Assembly: GCA_038224615.1 (NCBI GenBank) | Contig: JBBRFH010000109.1 | Span: 1 to 11,000, forward strand | Source: JBBRFH01 sp038224615 | Lineage (GTDB): Bacteria; Planctomycetota; Phycisphaerae; Tepidisphaerales; Tepidisphaeraceae | Length of the DNA: 11,000 nt | Direction of reading: 5' to 3' | Shown here: one piece after another, positions 1 through 8,230 of the stretch | Numbering within the stretch: the stretch's first letter is position 1 | Layout: every line of letters begins with the position of its first letter | The notes under the pieces: generated by a model | Seen by the model: the letters and a program-made list of their open reading frames with translations, nothing else | What the model was told of the DNA's origin: nothing | Databases searched by the model: none | Made by a program: the position numbers and the translations under genes

Positions 1-4
1 TCTC

Positions 5-55
<51 letters not shown>

Positions 56-58
56 AAG

Positions 59-571
59 GCGCGGCAGATCGAACGTGTCGAAGTGCCAGTGGAACATCGG
101 CGTGTTGTCGACAAGCCCAAAGACAATCGGCTCGGTGCCGCCGGGGAACGGGAAACTCACCGGGCCCCAGCCGATTTCCGGCAGCGGCTCGATCGGCTCG
201 ACCGGCCTGGGCGGTTGACCGGGGCCGGCGGGCGGGCCCAACTTCACGTTCGGGTACACCTTGGCGCCGCCGGCGTGGGCGAGGAGTTGCGCGCCGAGGC
301 AGATGCCCAGCACCGGGCGATCCATTTCGATGTGTCGCTTGAGCAGATCGACCTCCTGCTGCAGGTAGGGATACCCGGCCTGCCCGATGTCGGCGACGCC
401 CATCGGCCCGCCCAGCACGATAAGCACGCGGATCTCATCGAGATCGGTCGGCACCTCGTCGCCGCGATAGAGGTGGCGGACTTCGGTCTGGATGCCGAAA
501 TCGCGGAAGACCGGAATGATGCGCCCCGGGCCTTCGTGCGCCACATGCTGGAGGATGATCGCCTTACTCAT
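59..571 (-). CDS. Class I glutamine amidotransferase (GMP synthase-like), C-terminus missing
   Basis: The protein starts MSKAIILQHVAHEGPG and is readable for 171 residues before the G run. It has the class I glutaminase layout: an oxyanion-type GGPMGV segment at 54-59, the nucleophile elbow LGICLGAQLLA with Cys91, and HWHFDTFDLP at 161-170, where His163 is the likely catalytic base. The closing P-x-E part of the triad region is lost. The family splits glutamine to supply ammonia to a partner, and stand-alone members can instead act on gamma-glutamyl compounds, so the substrate here is unknown. A proline-rich stretch at about 112-131 sits between the Cys and His halves. No clear Shine-Dalgarno precedes the ATG at 571, but the N-terminus fits the family. 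The family is firm and the exact role is not. Confidence 0.85.
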
Positions 572-662
572 AAGTGGATGGATGATCGGGACGCGAGGCG
601 GGTGGGTCAAGCAATCGCGTGGGCGATGCGGTTTCCGCTCGCGGTCCGCGGCACGGAATGAC

Positions 663-691
663 GAACCACAGATTGCACAGATTTCACAGAT
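663..691 (+). repeat. Dispersed CACAGATT-type extragenic repeat, single arm
   Basis: This 29-base stretch begins GAACCACAGATTGCAC and ends TTTCACAGAT. It matches the reverse complement of 8059-8087 with only one mismatch, so the same element occurs twice in the window. This copy is a single arm without the opposite palindrome half seen in the other copy. It lies in the 166-bp gap between two minus-strand genes. Repeats of this wording are common between genes in some Planctomycetes and Verrucomicrobia genomes (family knowledge). No coding potential is visible. Confidence 0.75.
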
Positions 692-711
692 TTAATACGC
701 GTCTGGATCGG

Positions 712-732
712 CGTCAGCGGTGCCGGCTGACG
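712..732 (-). terminator. Hairpin just 3' of the acyltransferase-like gene
   Basis: CGTCAGC (712-718) and GCTGACG (726-732) form a perfect 7-bp stem with a 7-base loop, 5 bases past the TAG stop of the minus-strand gene ending at 738. No U-tract follows on the minus strand, so it is a weak terminator candidate and may only be an RNA-stabilising hairpin. Confidence 0.35.
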
Positions 733-737
733 GGCTG

Positions 738-1916
738 CTATGCGATCTCGGGGACGCTCAGCGAGGTCGGTTCATATGCGACGCGCTCGCGCGCGTCGAG
801 GATTAGCTGCTTGGCGCGTCCAAGGGCGTAGCAGATGGCGAACGTCGCGGCGTACAGCGCGCCGACGCGCCACGCGTATTGCGACCAGCTTGAATTGCGG
901 TGCCACTGATGCGTGAAGTGGATGCCGCAGAAGCCATAGAGCAGCGACAGGTGAACGAAGAACGCCGGCAGCGCGTTGCGCGAGAAGTATTCCAGCACCG
1001 CCGTTACCGGTGCCAGCGCCCGTCCGACGATCGGCCATGCCCATTCGAGGCCGCAGAGGACGAGCCCGATCACGCCGAGTTTCCAGAGACGCTCGAACAG
1101 GTTGGGCAGGGGCATGACGTAGTCCCATGTGCCGACCGATTGCCACCAGTCGATCGCAACGCGCGTCTCGCCGAGCGTGTAGCCGACGAGAGTCGTCAGC
1201 GCCAGGCCACAGACGACGAGCTGCCGCCCGCCGCGAGCGCGGGCGGCGGCGATGCCGAGTAGCGCGCCCAGCAACAGGTATGCCGCGAACGGGAAGGGCG
1301 TGAACATCGATCCGGTCGACGAGTTGAGCCATCCGGTGACGACCGCGTTGCCCCGATACGCCATCGCCGCGGGCGTCAGCGCCAGCGACGCCACCAGCAC
1401 CCCGCCGAGCAGTGTCGTCGCCAGCCACACGCGCGGACGGCAGAGATTCATCACCGCCCACACTGTCAGCAGTCCGACGCAGATGCATACCAGAATGTCG
1501 AACTTGAGAATCGCGATGAGCAGGTATTTCAGCGTGCCGGGATTCAGCAGCGATGCCGGGTCGGCGAAGTTGATTGAAGACGAGATGCGGAAGAAGACGG
1601 AGATCGACCAGACCTGCGCGATGCGGACGAGCGTCCTGCGCGACCGCGCCGCCCGCGCGACCGGATCGGTCGCACGGGCGATCCCGCGCGTTCCCACCAG
1701 CCCCGCAGCGAATCCGGCCGCGAACAGGAACGACACCGAGACCATCCCGTTCCATCCCTGAATCCACAGCCAGAAGGGCGTGTATTCCAGTTCCGGCTTA
1801 ATGAAAAACAGCGCGTGGCACTCGATCATGAACAGCACGGACAACCCGCGCAGCCAGTCAATGGCGCGAAATCGCTCCGCGCGAAGGACGGCCCCCTTGT
1901 TCATTGTTGCCAGCAT
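738..1916 (-). CDS. Multi-pass membrane acyltransferase-like protein
   Basis: This 392-residue protein is very hydrophobic, with about ten potential membrane helices. The N-terminal segment FRAIDWLRGLSVLFMIECHALFF (about 16-38) has the ID-x-LRG and downstream His34 pattern shared by the heparan-alpha-glucosaminide N-acetyltransferase/DUF1624 group and acyltransferase family 3. These enzymes move acyl groups across or onto sugars at the cytoplasmic membrane. A second conserved-looking segment, SRNALPAFFVHLSLLYGF, lies near residues 320-337. The substrate cannot be told, and the neighbours do not help. The start is ATG at 1916, with a second ATG at 1904; neither has a clear Shine-Dalgarno. The 1904 start would leave a longer leader after the candidate promoter at 1929-1957. 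It reads the same way as parE upstream, but 126 bp separates them, so it probably has its own promoter. An OpgC-like role is also possible. Confidence 0.7.
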   Translation of the reverse strand: MLATMNKGAVLRAERFRAIDWLRGLSVLFMIECHALFFIKPELEYTPFWLWIQGWNGMVSVSFLFAAGFAAGLVGTRGIARATDPVARAARSRRTLVRIAQVWSISVFFRISSSINFADPASLLNPGTLKYLLIAILKFDILVCICVGLLTVWAVMNLCRPRVWLATTLLGGVLVASLALTPAAMAYRGNAVVTGWLNSSTGSMFTPFPFAAYLLLGALLGIAAARARGGRQLVVCGLALTTLVGYTLGETRVAIDWWQSVGTWDYVMPLPNLFERLWKLGVIGLVLCGLEWAWPIVGRALAPVTAVLEYFSRNALPAFFVHLSLLYGFCGIHFTHQWHRNSSWSQYAWRVGALYAATFAICYALGRAKQLILDARERVAYEPTSLSVPEIA

Positions 1917-1928
1917 GGATTGGAACGG

Positions 1929-1957
1929 AATTTACCAAAAAACCAGTCAAAAGTGAA
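1929..1957 (-). promoter_or_regulatory. Candidate sigma70-type promoter of the acyltransferase-like gene
   Basis: On the minus strand TTCACT (1957-1952) and TAAATT (1934-1929) are 17 bp apart, each matching 4 of 6 consensus positions. Transcription would begin around 1922, only about 6 bases before the ATG at 1916 but about 18 before the ATG at 1904. The call rests on sequence alone. Confidence 0.35.
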
Positions 1958-2042
1958 CGACACTCTCGGTGACGAGGATTGCGATGCTAACCTCGCTGAT
2001 GCCGCTGAATCGGCGGCGCCGCATCACGGGTGGAGAGGACCA

Positions 2043-3965
<1,923 letters not shown>

Positions 3966-3989
3966 GCTTCCTTGCTCTGCGGATTCAAT

Positions 3990-4403
3990 TCATCCCTGAA
4001 AAAGCTGCAATGCCGCAGCGGGCGTCAGCCGGCCGTTGGGCGTACGATCAAAATCGGCGTCGAGACTGACGAGCTTCAGCCCGTAAGCCTCGGCGGCGAT
4101 GTATTGGTATGCGTCATCCACGTCAAGCTGATACTTGGCGATCGCCTCGGCCACATCGCCCAATCGCGTCGCCGTAACAGTGACGACCTCCACGGTCACG
4201 CCGAAGCCGCTTCGAGCGATGAAGCCAGGAAGTTGCGCCAGCATCTCGTGGCGTCTGGCGATGTTCATCAGCGAGTGCAAAGCGTAATCCGTAATCGAGA
4301 CCGCCGATGGCGGGACATGACGCAACAACTCTGCAACCTCTTGGTAGCGATCCCGCCGCCTTGCGATCTGCATCCAGCAATTTGTGTCAAGGAGGAACCG
4401 CAT
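3990..4403 (-). CDS. PIN-domain ribonuclease, VapC-like toxin of a type II TA pair
   Basis: This 137-residue protein has the size and outline of a PIN-domain toxin, a metal-dependent RNase that typically cleaves tRNA or rRNA until its antitoxin binds. It opens MRFLLDTNCWMQIA with the first metal-binding aspartate, Asp6. A central VDDAYQYIAAE segment supplies Asp96/Asp97, and LVSLDADFDRT at 112-121 supplies the last acidic cluster. The usual acidic residue after the S-x-T motif is not obvious: SITDYALHSL offers only Asp39. This layout resembles the PIN_3-like subgroup. The ATG follows the antitoxin-like stop by 3 bases, so translation is probably coupled. It has no strong Shine-Dalgarno. parE begins 24 bases after its stop. 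The PIN family is firm; toxin activity is inferred from the gene pairing. Confidence 0.8.
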   Translation of the reverse strand: MRFLLDTNCWMQIARRRDRYQEVAELLRHVPPSAVSITDYALHSLMNIARRHEMLAQLPGFIARSGFGVTVEVVTVTATRLGDVAEAIAKYQLDVDDAYQYIAAEAYGLKLVSLDADFDRTPNGRLTPAAALQLFQG

Positions 4404-4406
4404 CGA

Positions 4407-4652
4407 TCACTTGTCGTACTTGGCGCTGGCGTCATCCCACGCCTCGCCGATCAGTTCCTTGTTGGACTTGTCGCCGCCCATTCCTTCGAGCATGCCGATC
4501 ATGCCGTCCACATCATTCCGGTTCAAACGCTTCTCGCCAGTGCCATCTGGGCGCAGCAAACCCCGCCGCGCGAGCAGAAATTCCGCGAAGTCCTCAACTT
4601 CCTTCACCTGTGCCGGCGAAAGCCTGCCTGCGATTTCGTTCAGTCGATGCAT
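4407..4652 (-). CDS. VapB-like antitoxin (DUF2281-like small protein)
   Basis: This 81-residue protein starts MHRLNEIAGRLSPAQVKEVEDFAEFLLARRG. The L-S/P-P-x-x-x-x-E-V-x-DFAEFLL pattern at about 11-27 resembles the DUF2281 antitoxin group. The charged C-terminal half would be the part that wraps the toxin. GGAG at 4662-4659 sits 6 bases before this ATG, which decides against the longer reading back to 4817. A TATGAT-like -10 lies at 4679-4674. Its TGA stop is 3 bases before the PIN toxin start, the standard antitoxin-first order. Antitoxins of this kind often repress their own promoter, so the repeat and promoter region upstream may be its operator (inference). Confidence 0.75.
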   Translation of the reverse strand: MHRLNEIAGRLSPAQVKEVEDFAEFLLARRGLLRPDGTGEKRLNRNDVDGMIGMLEGMGGDKSNKELIGEAWDDASAKYDK

Positions 4653-4658
4653 GACGGT

Positions 4659-4679
4659 CTCCGATCTAAAAAAATCATA
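4659..4679 (-). promoter_or_regulatory. -10 element and RBS of the TA-like operon
   Basis: On the minus strand TATGAT (4679-4674; 5 of 6 matches to TATAAT) is followed by GGAG (4662-4659), 6 bases from the antitoxin ATG at 4652. No convincing -35 hexamer is seen at 16-18 bp, so a transcription factor or an extended-type promoter would be needed. It would drive antitoxin, toxin and probably parE. Confidence 0.4.
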
Positions 4680-4848
4680 GCACAAGTTCACTCGCCCGGT
4701 CCGAGCGGGTCCGGAGCACCAAGCCGCACATCCCGTCGCAGCAAATCCACGGCCCGTCGCGCACGGGGTCGCGGTCTTCCAGTACCTGGATCGGCCAAAC
4801 GCCTGACCGAAGCCCAAAAAGCATACCCGAACGGGAACCGAATTTCAT
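4675..4848 (-). CDS. Doubtful small hypothetical ORF (57 aa) upstream of the TA pair
   Basis: The frame reads MKFGSRSGMLFGLRSGVWPIQVLEDRDP and ends RTRSDRASELVL before a TGA at 4677-4675. The second half uses mostly G- or C-ending codons, as the neighbouring real genes do, and has a plausible composition with three Cys and two Trp. The first 16 residues come from two units of a 24-bp tandem repeat. No good Shine-Dalgarno precedes the ATG at 4848, and I recognise no family. It could be a small protein of the same operon (its stop is 22 bases from the antitoxin start), the tail of a lost gene, or chance. The antitoxin -10 overlaps its last codons. Confidence 0.25.
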   Translation of the reverse strand: MKFGSRSGMLFGLRSGVWPIQVLEDRDPVRDGPWICCDGMCGLVLRTRSDRASELVL

Positions 4849-4871
4849 ACCCGCCGGCACCGAATCATCCG
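4801..4871. repeat. Degenerate 24-bp tandem repeat, about three units
   Basis: Units at 4801-4824, 4825-4848 and 4849-4871 share the outline ACCCG...CCGAA...CAT on the plus strand. The second and third units are closest, sharing CATACCCG at their junctions and ACCGAAT inside. It lies between the TA-like operon and the truncated DUF4256 gene, in the divergent region that should hold both promoters, so it could be an operator array or a scar. The period is a multiple of three and keeps the minus-strand frame open. Confidence 0.5.
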
Positions 4872-4953
4872 GGGGTTTCGGCTGGAATTGGCACGAGCTG
4901 CTATATTCCCCTGGCCGACGATCGGCCGACGATTCCCACCACACTGGATTGCT

Positions 4954-5451
4954 ATGAAAAAGACGACCGCCAGCAAAACGGAAACGAGCAACAAGAACGA
5001 ACTCTCGCGCGAACGCACCGCCGAGCTTCTCGACACATTGGAAGCCCGCTTCGAGAAGAATATGAAGCGGCACAAGGGCATCGACTGGGCCAAGGTTCAG
5101 GCCAAGCTGGAAGCGAGTCCCGCCAAGCTCTGGTCGCTCAACCAAATGGAAACCACCGGCGGCGAGCCGGACGTCGTCGGGCACGACAAGAAATCCGGCG
5201 AGTATATCTTCTACGATTGTGCTGCGGAGAGTCCCGCCGGCCGGCGAAGTCTTTGCTGCGCCCGCGAGCACAGGGCGTCAACTGGGTTCGGTCAATCGAC
5301 TGTTGGCGCTTGTCATCCACCCGGAAACGACAGGTTCACAGCGGCTGCGGCGCGGGGACGGGTTCGTGGAGGACTTCGACGATTTGGCCGCGCGAGACGA
5401 ATTCGTGCCCGCGGCCGCCGCGGCCGACGATTTTGTAGCGGCCGGTGTTGA
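4954..5451 (+). pseudogene. 3'-truncated DUF4256-family protein
   Basis: The reading starts MKKTTASKTETSNKNEL and then matches what I recall of DUF4256: LLDTLEARFEKNMKRHKGIDWAKVQ (26-50), LWSLNQMETTGGEPDVVGHDKK (59-80), and GEYIFYDCAAESPAGRRSLC (82-101). DUF4256 is an uncharacterised family of about 180-190 residues. Recognisable homology stops near residue 106 (about base 5272), and the other two frames downstream do not resume it, so this looks like a lost 3' end, not a frameshift. The frame then runs on through 5335 and antisense to the last 116 bases of parC, giving a 165-codon ORF with an Arg/Gly-rich tail typical of antisense high-GC sequence. TATATT at 4902-4907 is a possible -10. A shortened, still expressed protein cannot be excluded. 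Confidence 0.7.
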
Positions 5452-7861
5452 GGCGCTGCTCGCCGCCCATGCTGGTTTTCACCGTGAGCGTCTCGCGATC
5501 GCCGGTGGCGATGATGGCGGCGAGAAGCTTGTCTTCCTTGTCGAGCTTGATGAGCAGCACGCCCTTGCCCGGGCCGCCGAGGAAGTTGATCTCGTGCAGC
5601 TTGCAGACCATGACGCGGCGATTCTGACTGGCGGCGATGACGATCTCACTGCCGTCGACGACCGCCGCGAAAACCACCTCTGCGCCCTCGGACGGACGCG
5701 CATAGCGACGGCCGGCCTTGGTGGAGACTTCGCGGTAGGTGTCAAGCCCGAAGCGCAGTGAGTAGCCGTCGCTGGTGACGGCCAGGCCATGCGTCGGCGG
5801 GGCTTGCTCGGGCTTCTTCTCGTTGATGGCGGTCTTCTTGAGCGGCAGGACGCGGTCGTCCATCGAGTAGGCGACGACGACCTTCTCGCCGTCCTTGAGC
5901 TTGAACAGCTTCTGGATCGGCTCGCCGTAACCCGTCGTCGCGGGGATGTCGATGATGCGGGCGGTGTACGCAGTGCCGTAATTGCTGAAGAACGCAACCG
6001 TCGCGCGGGTGCTGCCCGAGACGAGCGAGAGGATGCGATCGCCTTCACGGAGCCGCGTGGTCTCGGGGTTGATTTCCTTCTGTCGTTTCACCCAGCCGTC
6101 GGCGGTGACGAGGATGTGGTTGTCCTCAGCGACGATGAAGTCCTCAACCGAATACTCAACTTCGTCCTGGCCGAAACCATCGGCTTCAATCAGCGTGCGG
6201 CGCTTGTTCTTCGCGTCCTTACCGTAGGTTTTGGCGATCTCTTCGATCTCCGCGCGGACGATGCCCCAGCGGCCCTTGGCTTCTTCCTCGTCGAGCAGGC
6301 GGCGAATATCCTTCGATCGCTTGCGTCGCTCGGCGAGTTCGTCAGTGATGAGGTTGATCTCGAGCCGCGCCAGGCGATAGAGCTTGAGTTCGAGGATGTC
6401 ATCGACCTGCTGCGGATCAAGCCCGTCTTCCTTCGGCTTGCGCGGGCCGTGCGGATCGACGCCGTACTTCTTGAGTATCTTGGCGGCGGCGTCGGACTTG
6501 CCCTCGCTGGCGCGAATGATCTTGATCAGGTCATCGAGAATATCGAACGCGAACGCGAAGCCTTCGAGCGTGTGGATGCGCTTCTGAAGCTGCTCGAGTT
6601 CATGTGCCAGGCGCTTGGTGACGACTTCAAGGCGGAAGTGCAGAAAGTACCACAGCACGTCCTTAAGCCCCAGCCGCTCGGGCCGGCCGACTTCGGGGTT
6701 GTCGGTGGGGACCAGGCAGGTGAGATTCACGTTGAAGTTTGTCTGCAGCAGCGTGTTGCGGAACAGGTACGCCATCACCTTGTCGATCTCTGCGTCCTTC
6801 TTCAGTTGCAGTTCGATGCGGACGTCATCGGTGCTGATGTCCTTGACGTCGAGCAGCAGCGGCATCTTCCGGTTGATGACGATCTGCGCGATCGCCTCGA
6901 TCAGCTCGGCCTTGTTGACGCCGTAAGGGATGCTGGTGATGTAGATGACCTGCGCGGCGCGGGTGGCGGCGGCCTTTTCCCATGTGGCGCGCATGCGGAT
7001 GGCGCCCTGGCCGGTCTTGTACAGTTCGCGGAGTTCGTCGCGCGTATTGAGCACCTGCCCGCCGGTGGGGAAGTCCGGGCCGCGGACGGCGTCGTTGGCG
7101 ACGAGCTGGTATTCTTTGATCTCCGGATCGTCCAGCACCTTCAGCAGCGCGTTGCACAACTCGCCGAGATTGTGCGGCGGGATATTCGTCGCCATGCCGA
7201 CGGCGATGCCGGTCGAACCGTTCAGAAGCAGATTGGGAATCCGGGCGGGCAGGACGATCGGCTCCTGCTTCGTGCCGTCGTAATTGGGACGGAAGGGAAC
7301 AGTGCCCTGGCCGATCTCCTGGATGGTTTCGGCGGCGATGGGCGTGAGGCGACACTCGGTGTACCGCATGGCGGCGGCGGGGTCGCCGTCCATGGAGCCG
7401 AAGTTGCCGCTGCCATCGACCAGCGGCGCCCGCATCGCAAACGACTGGGCCATGCGAACGAGCGCCTCGTAGATCGAGCTGTCGCCGTGCGGGTGATAAT
7501 CGCCCATGACCGCACCGACGACGTTGGCGCACTTGCGGTGCTTGGCGTCCGGGCGCGGACCGTTGAGCCACATCGAGTAGATGATTCGGCGGTGGACCGG
7601 CTTCAGCCCGTCGCGCACGTCGGGCAGGGCACGGCTGGTGATGACGGACAGGGCGTAGTTGAGGTAGCGGGTCTGCGCCAGTTCGTGCAGAAACGCGCCG
7701 TCCTCACCACCGGGCCCGGAGCCGGTGCCGCCGCTACCCGACCCGCCACCGCCTTTACCGCCTGAGTTGAGATTAGCGGGGGCAAAGAGGCCGTCGTCGG
7801 TGGCGCTGGTCATCGTGGGTTCTGCCGATGCGGGTGCTGTCTTGTCCAAACTGCCTGCCAT
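5336..7861 (-). CDS. parC: DNA topoisomerase IV subunit A (ParC; GyrA-type)
   Basis: This 841-residue protein is the DNA breaking-rejoining subunit that pairs with ParE. The winged-helix/tower core begins at FLHELAQTRYLNYALSVI (about 57). It carries RALPDVRDGLKPVHRR, YHPHGDSSIYEALVRMAQ at 122-139 and AAMRYTE with the DNA-linking Tyr167. Ser128 and Glu132 align with E. coli ParC Ser80 and Glu84, the quinolone-sensitive state. The C-terminal beta-pinwheel has no GyrA box in its first blade, and the GYGEPIQKLFKL and late GRGGRGHEF segments resemble ParC. Residues 1-56 are an extension with a Gly/Ser-rich stretch (33-53). The ATG at 7861 is chosen because AGGAG at 7875-7871 lies 9 bases upstream; the ATG at 7813 and the longer reading to 7999 lack one. 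GyrA is the alternative name. Confidence 0.9.
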   Translation of the reverse strand: MAGSLDKTAPASAEPTMTSATDDGLFAPANLNSGGKGGGGSGSGGTGSGPGGEDGAFLHELAQTRYLNYALSVITSRALPDVRDGLKPVHRRIIYSMWLNGPRPDAKHRKCANVVGAVMGDYHPHGDSSIYEALVRMAQSFAMRAPLVDGSGNFGSMDGDPAAAMRYTECRLTPIAAETIQEIGQGTVPFRPNYDGTKQEPIVLPARIPNLLLNGSTGIAVGMATNIPPHNLGELCNALLKVLDDPEIKEYQLVANDAVRGPDFPTGGQVLNTRDELRELYKTGQGAIRMRATWEKAAATRAAQVIYITSIPYGVNKAELIEAIAQIVINRKMPLLLDVKDISTDDVRIELQLKKDAEIDKVMAYLFRNTLLQTNFNVNLTCLVPTDNPEVGRPERLGLKDVLWYFLHFRLEVVTKRLAHELEQLQKRIHTLEGFAFAFDILDDLIKIIRASEGKSDAAAKILKKYGVDPHGPRKPKEDGLDPQQVDDILELKLYRLARLEINLITDELAERRKRSKDIRRLLDEEEAKGRWGIVRAEIEEIAKTYGKDAKNKRRTLIEADGFGQDEVEYSVEDFIVAEDNHILVTADGWVKRQKEINPETTRLREGDRILSLVSGSTRATVAFFSNYGTAYTARIIDIPATTGYGEPIQKLFKLKDGEKVVVAYSMDDRVLPLKKTAINEKKPEQAPPTHGLAVTSDGYSLRFGLDTYREVSTKAGRRYARPSEGAEVVFAAVVDGSEIVIAASQNRRVMVCKLHEINFLGGPGKGVLLIKLDKEDKLLAAIIATGDRETLTVKTSMGGEQRLNTGRYKIVGRGGRGHEFVSRGQIVEVLHEPVPAPQPL

Positions 7862-7870
7862 CCGTGGCGT

Positions 7871-7922
7871 CTCCTGCTGCCTAAAGGGGTGCGTAATGTA
7901 GCGATATCTGTCTGTCGTCCAA
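7871..7922 (-). promoter_or_regulatory. Candidate parC promoter and RBS
   Basis: On the minus strand TTGGAC (7922-7917) and TACATT (7900-7895) are separated by 16 bp, with 3 and 4 consensus matches. AGGAG (7875-7871) is a good Shine-Dalgarno at 9 bases from the ATG at 7861. The RBS is convincing; the promoter is a weak match. Confidence 0.4.
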
Positions 7923-7964
7923 CCCCGGGAGTTTCGATTAGCTCGAACTGCCGGGGGATCGGTT

Positions 7965-8138
7965 AGCCGCGAAGAAGCGATGAGCGCGAACGCAAACACG
8001 AAGAAGACCAGAGAAGAAGACGGTCGAACCGCAGATTACGCAGATTTAGAGAACGCCCATCTGTGAAATCCGTGCAATCTGTGGTTCCAACCGCATTCCT
8101 TAGCGGTTTACCTTGACGCTCATCGCAGCTTCGCGGCT
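7965..8138. repeat. Nested palindromic extragenic element (possible MITE- or REP-like)
   Basis: Two sets of inverted arms are nested. The outer arms, 7965-7986 and 8117-8138, are 22 bases each with two mismatches when one is reverse-complemented (AGCCGCGAAG...GCGATGAGCG). The inner arms, 8026-8047 and the 3' part of 8059-8087, share GAACC-x-CAGATT and pair over 22 bases with four mismatches. A small perfect hairpin, AACCGC/GCGGTT, lies at 8089-8108. The inner arm is the same repeat as 663-691. The element fills most of the gap between the divergent parC and mgtE genes. No ORF or transposase is visible inside. It could form a large cruciform or stem-loop; function is unknown. Confidence 0.75.
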
Positions 8139-8230
8139 CATCCCTCGGCCCGAACGTTGACCAAAGCCCGACTGTACGCAACTTGTTAGGGGTGTCAAGC
8201 GAAGGATTTGCCGAGTCGCGACTGGTTCAT

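Noticed and set aside
4407..4817. Longer antitoxin reading frame starting at 4817
   Set aside because: The internal ATG at 4652 has a GGAG at 6 bases and a -10 upstream, and the extra 55 residues have no family-like sequence.
4888..4910. TTGGCACGAGCTGC as a sigma54 promoter upstream of the DUF4256 remnant
   Set aside because: The GG-to-GC spacing is 8 bases instead of the required 10.
5350..5420. GRGGRG near the ParC C-terminus as a GyrA box
   Set aside because: It lies in the last blade, where E. coli ParC has a similar GERGRRG segment, and the first blade lacks a QRRGGKG box, so it does not argue for gyrase.
5789..7765. 658-codon plus-strand ORF
   Set aside because: It is fully antisense to the parC core, whose motifs are unambiguous.
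7862..7999. Longer parC start at 7999
   Set aside because: It would run through the candidate promoter and into the extragenic repeat; the ATG at 7861 has a good AGGAG.
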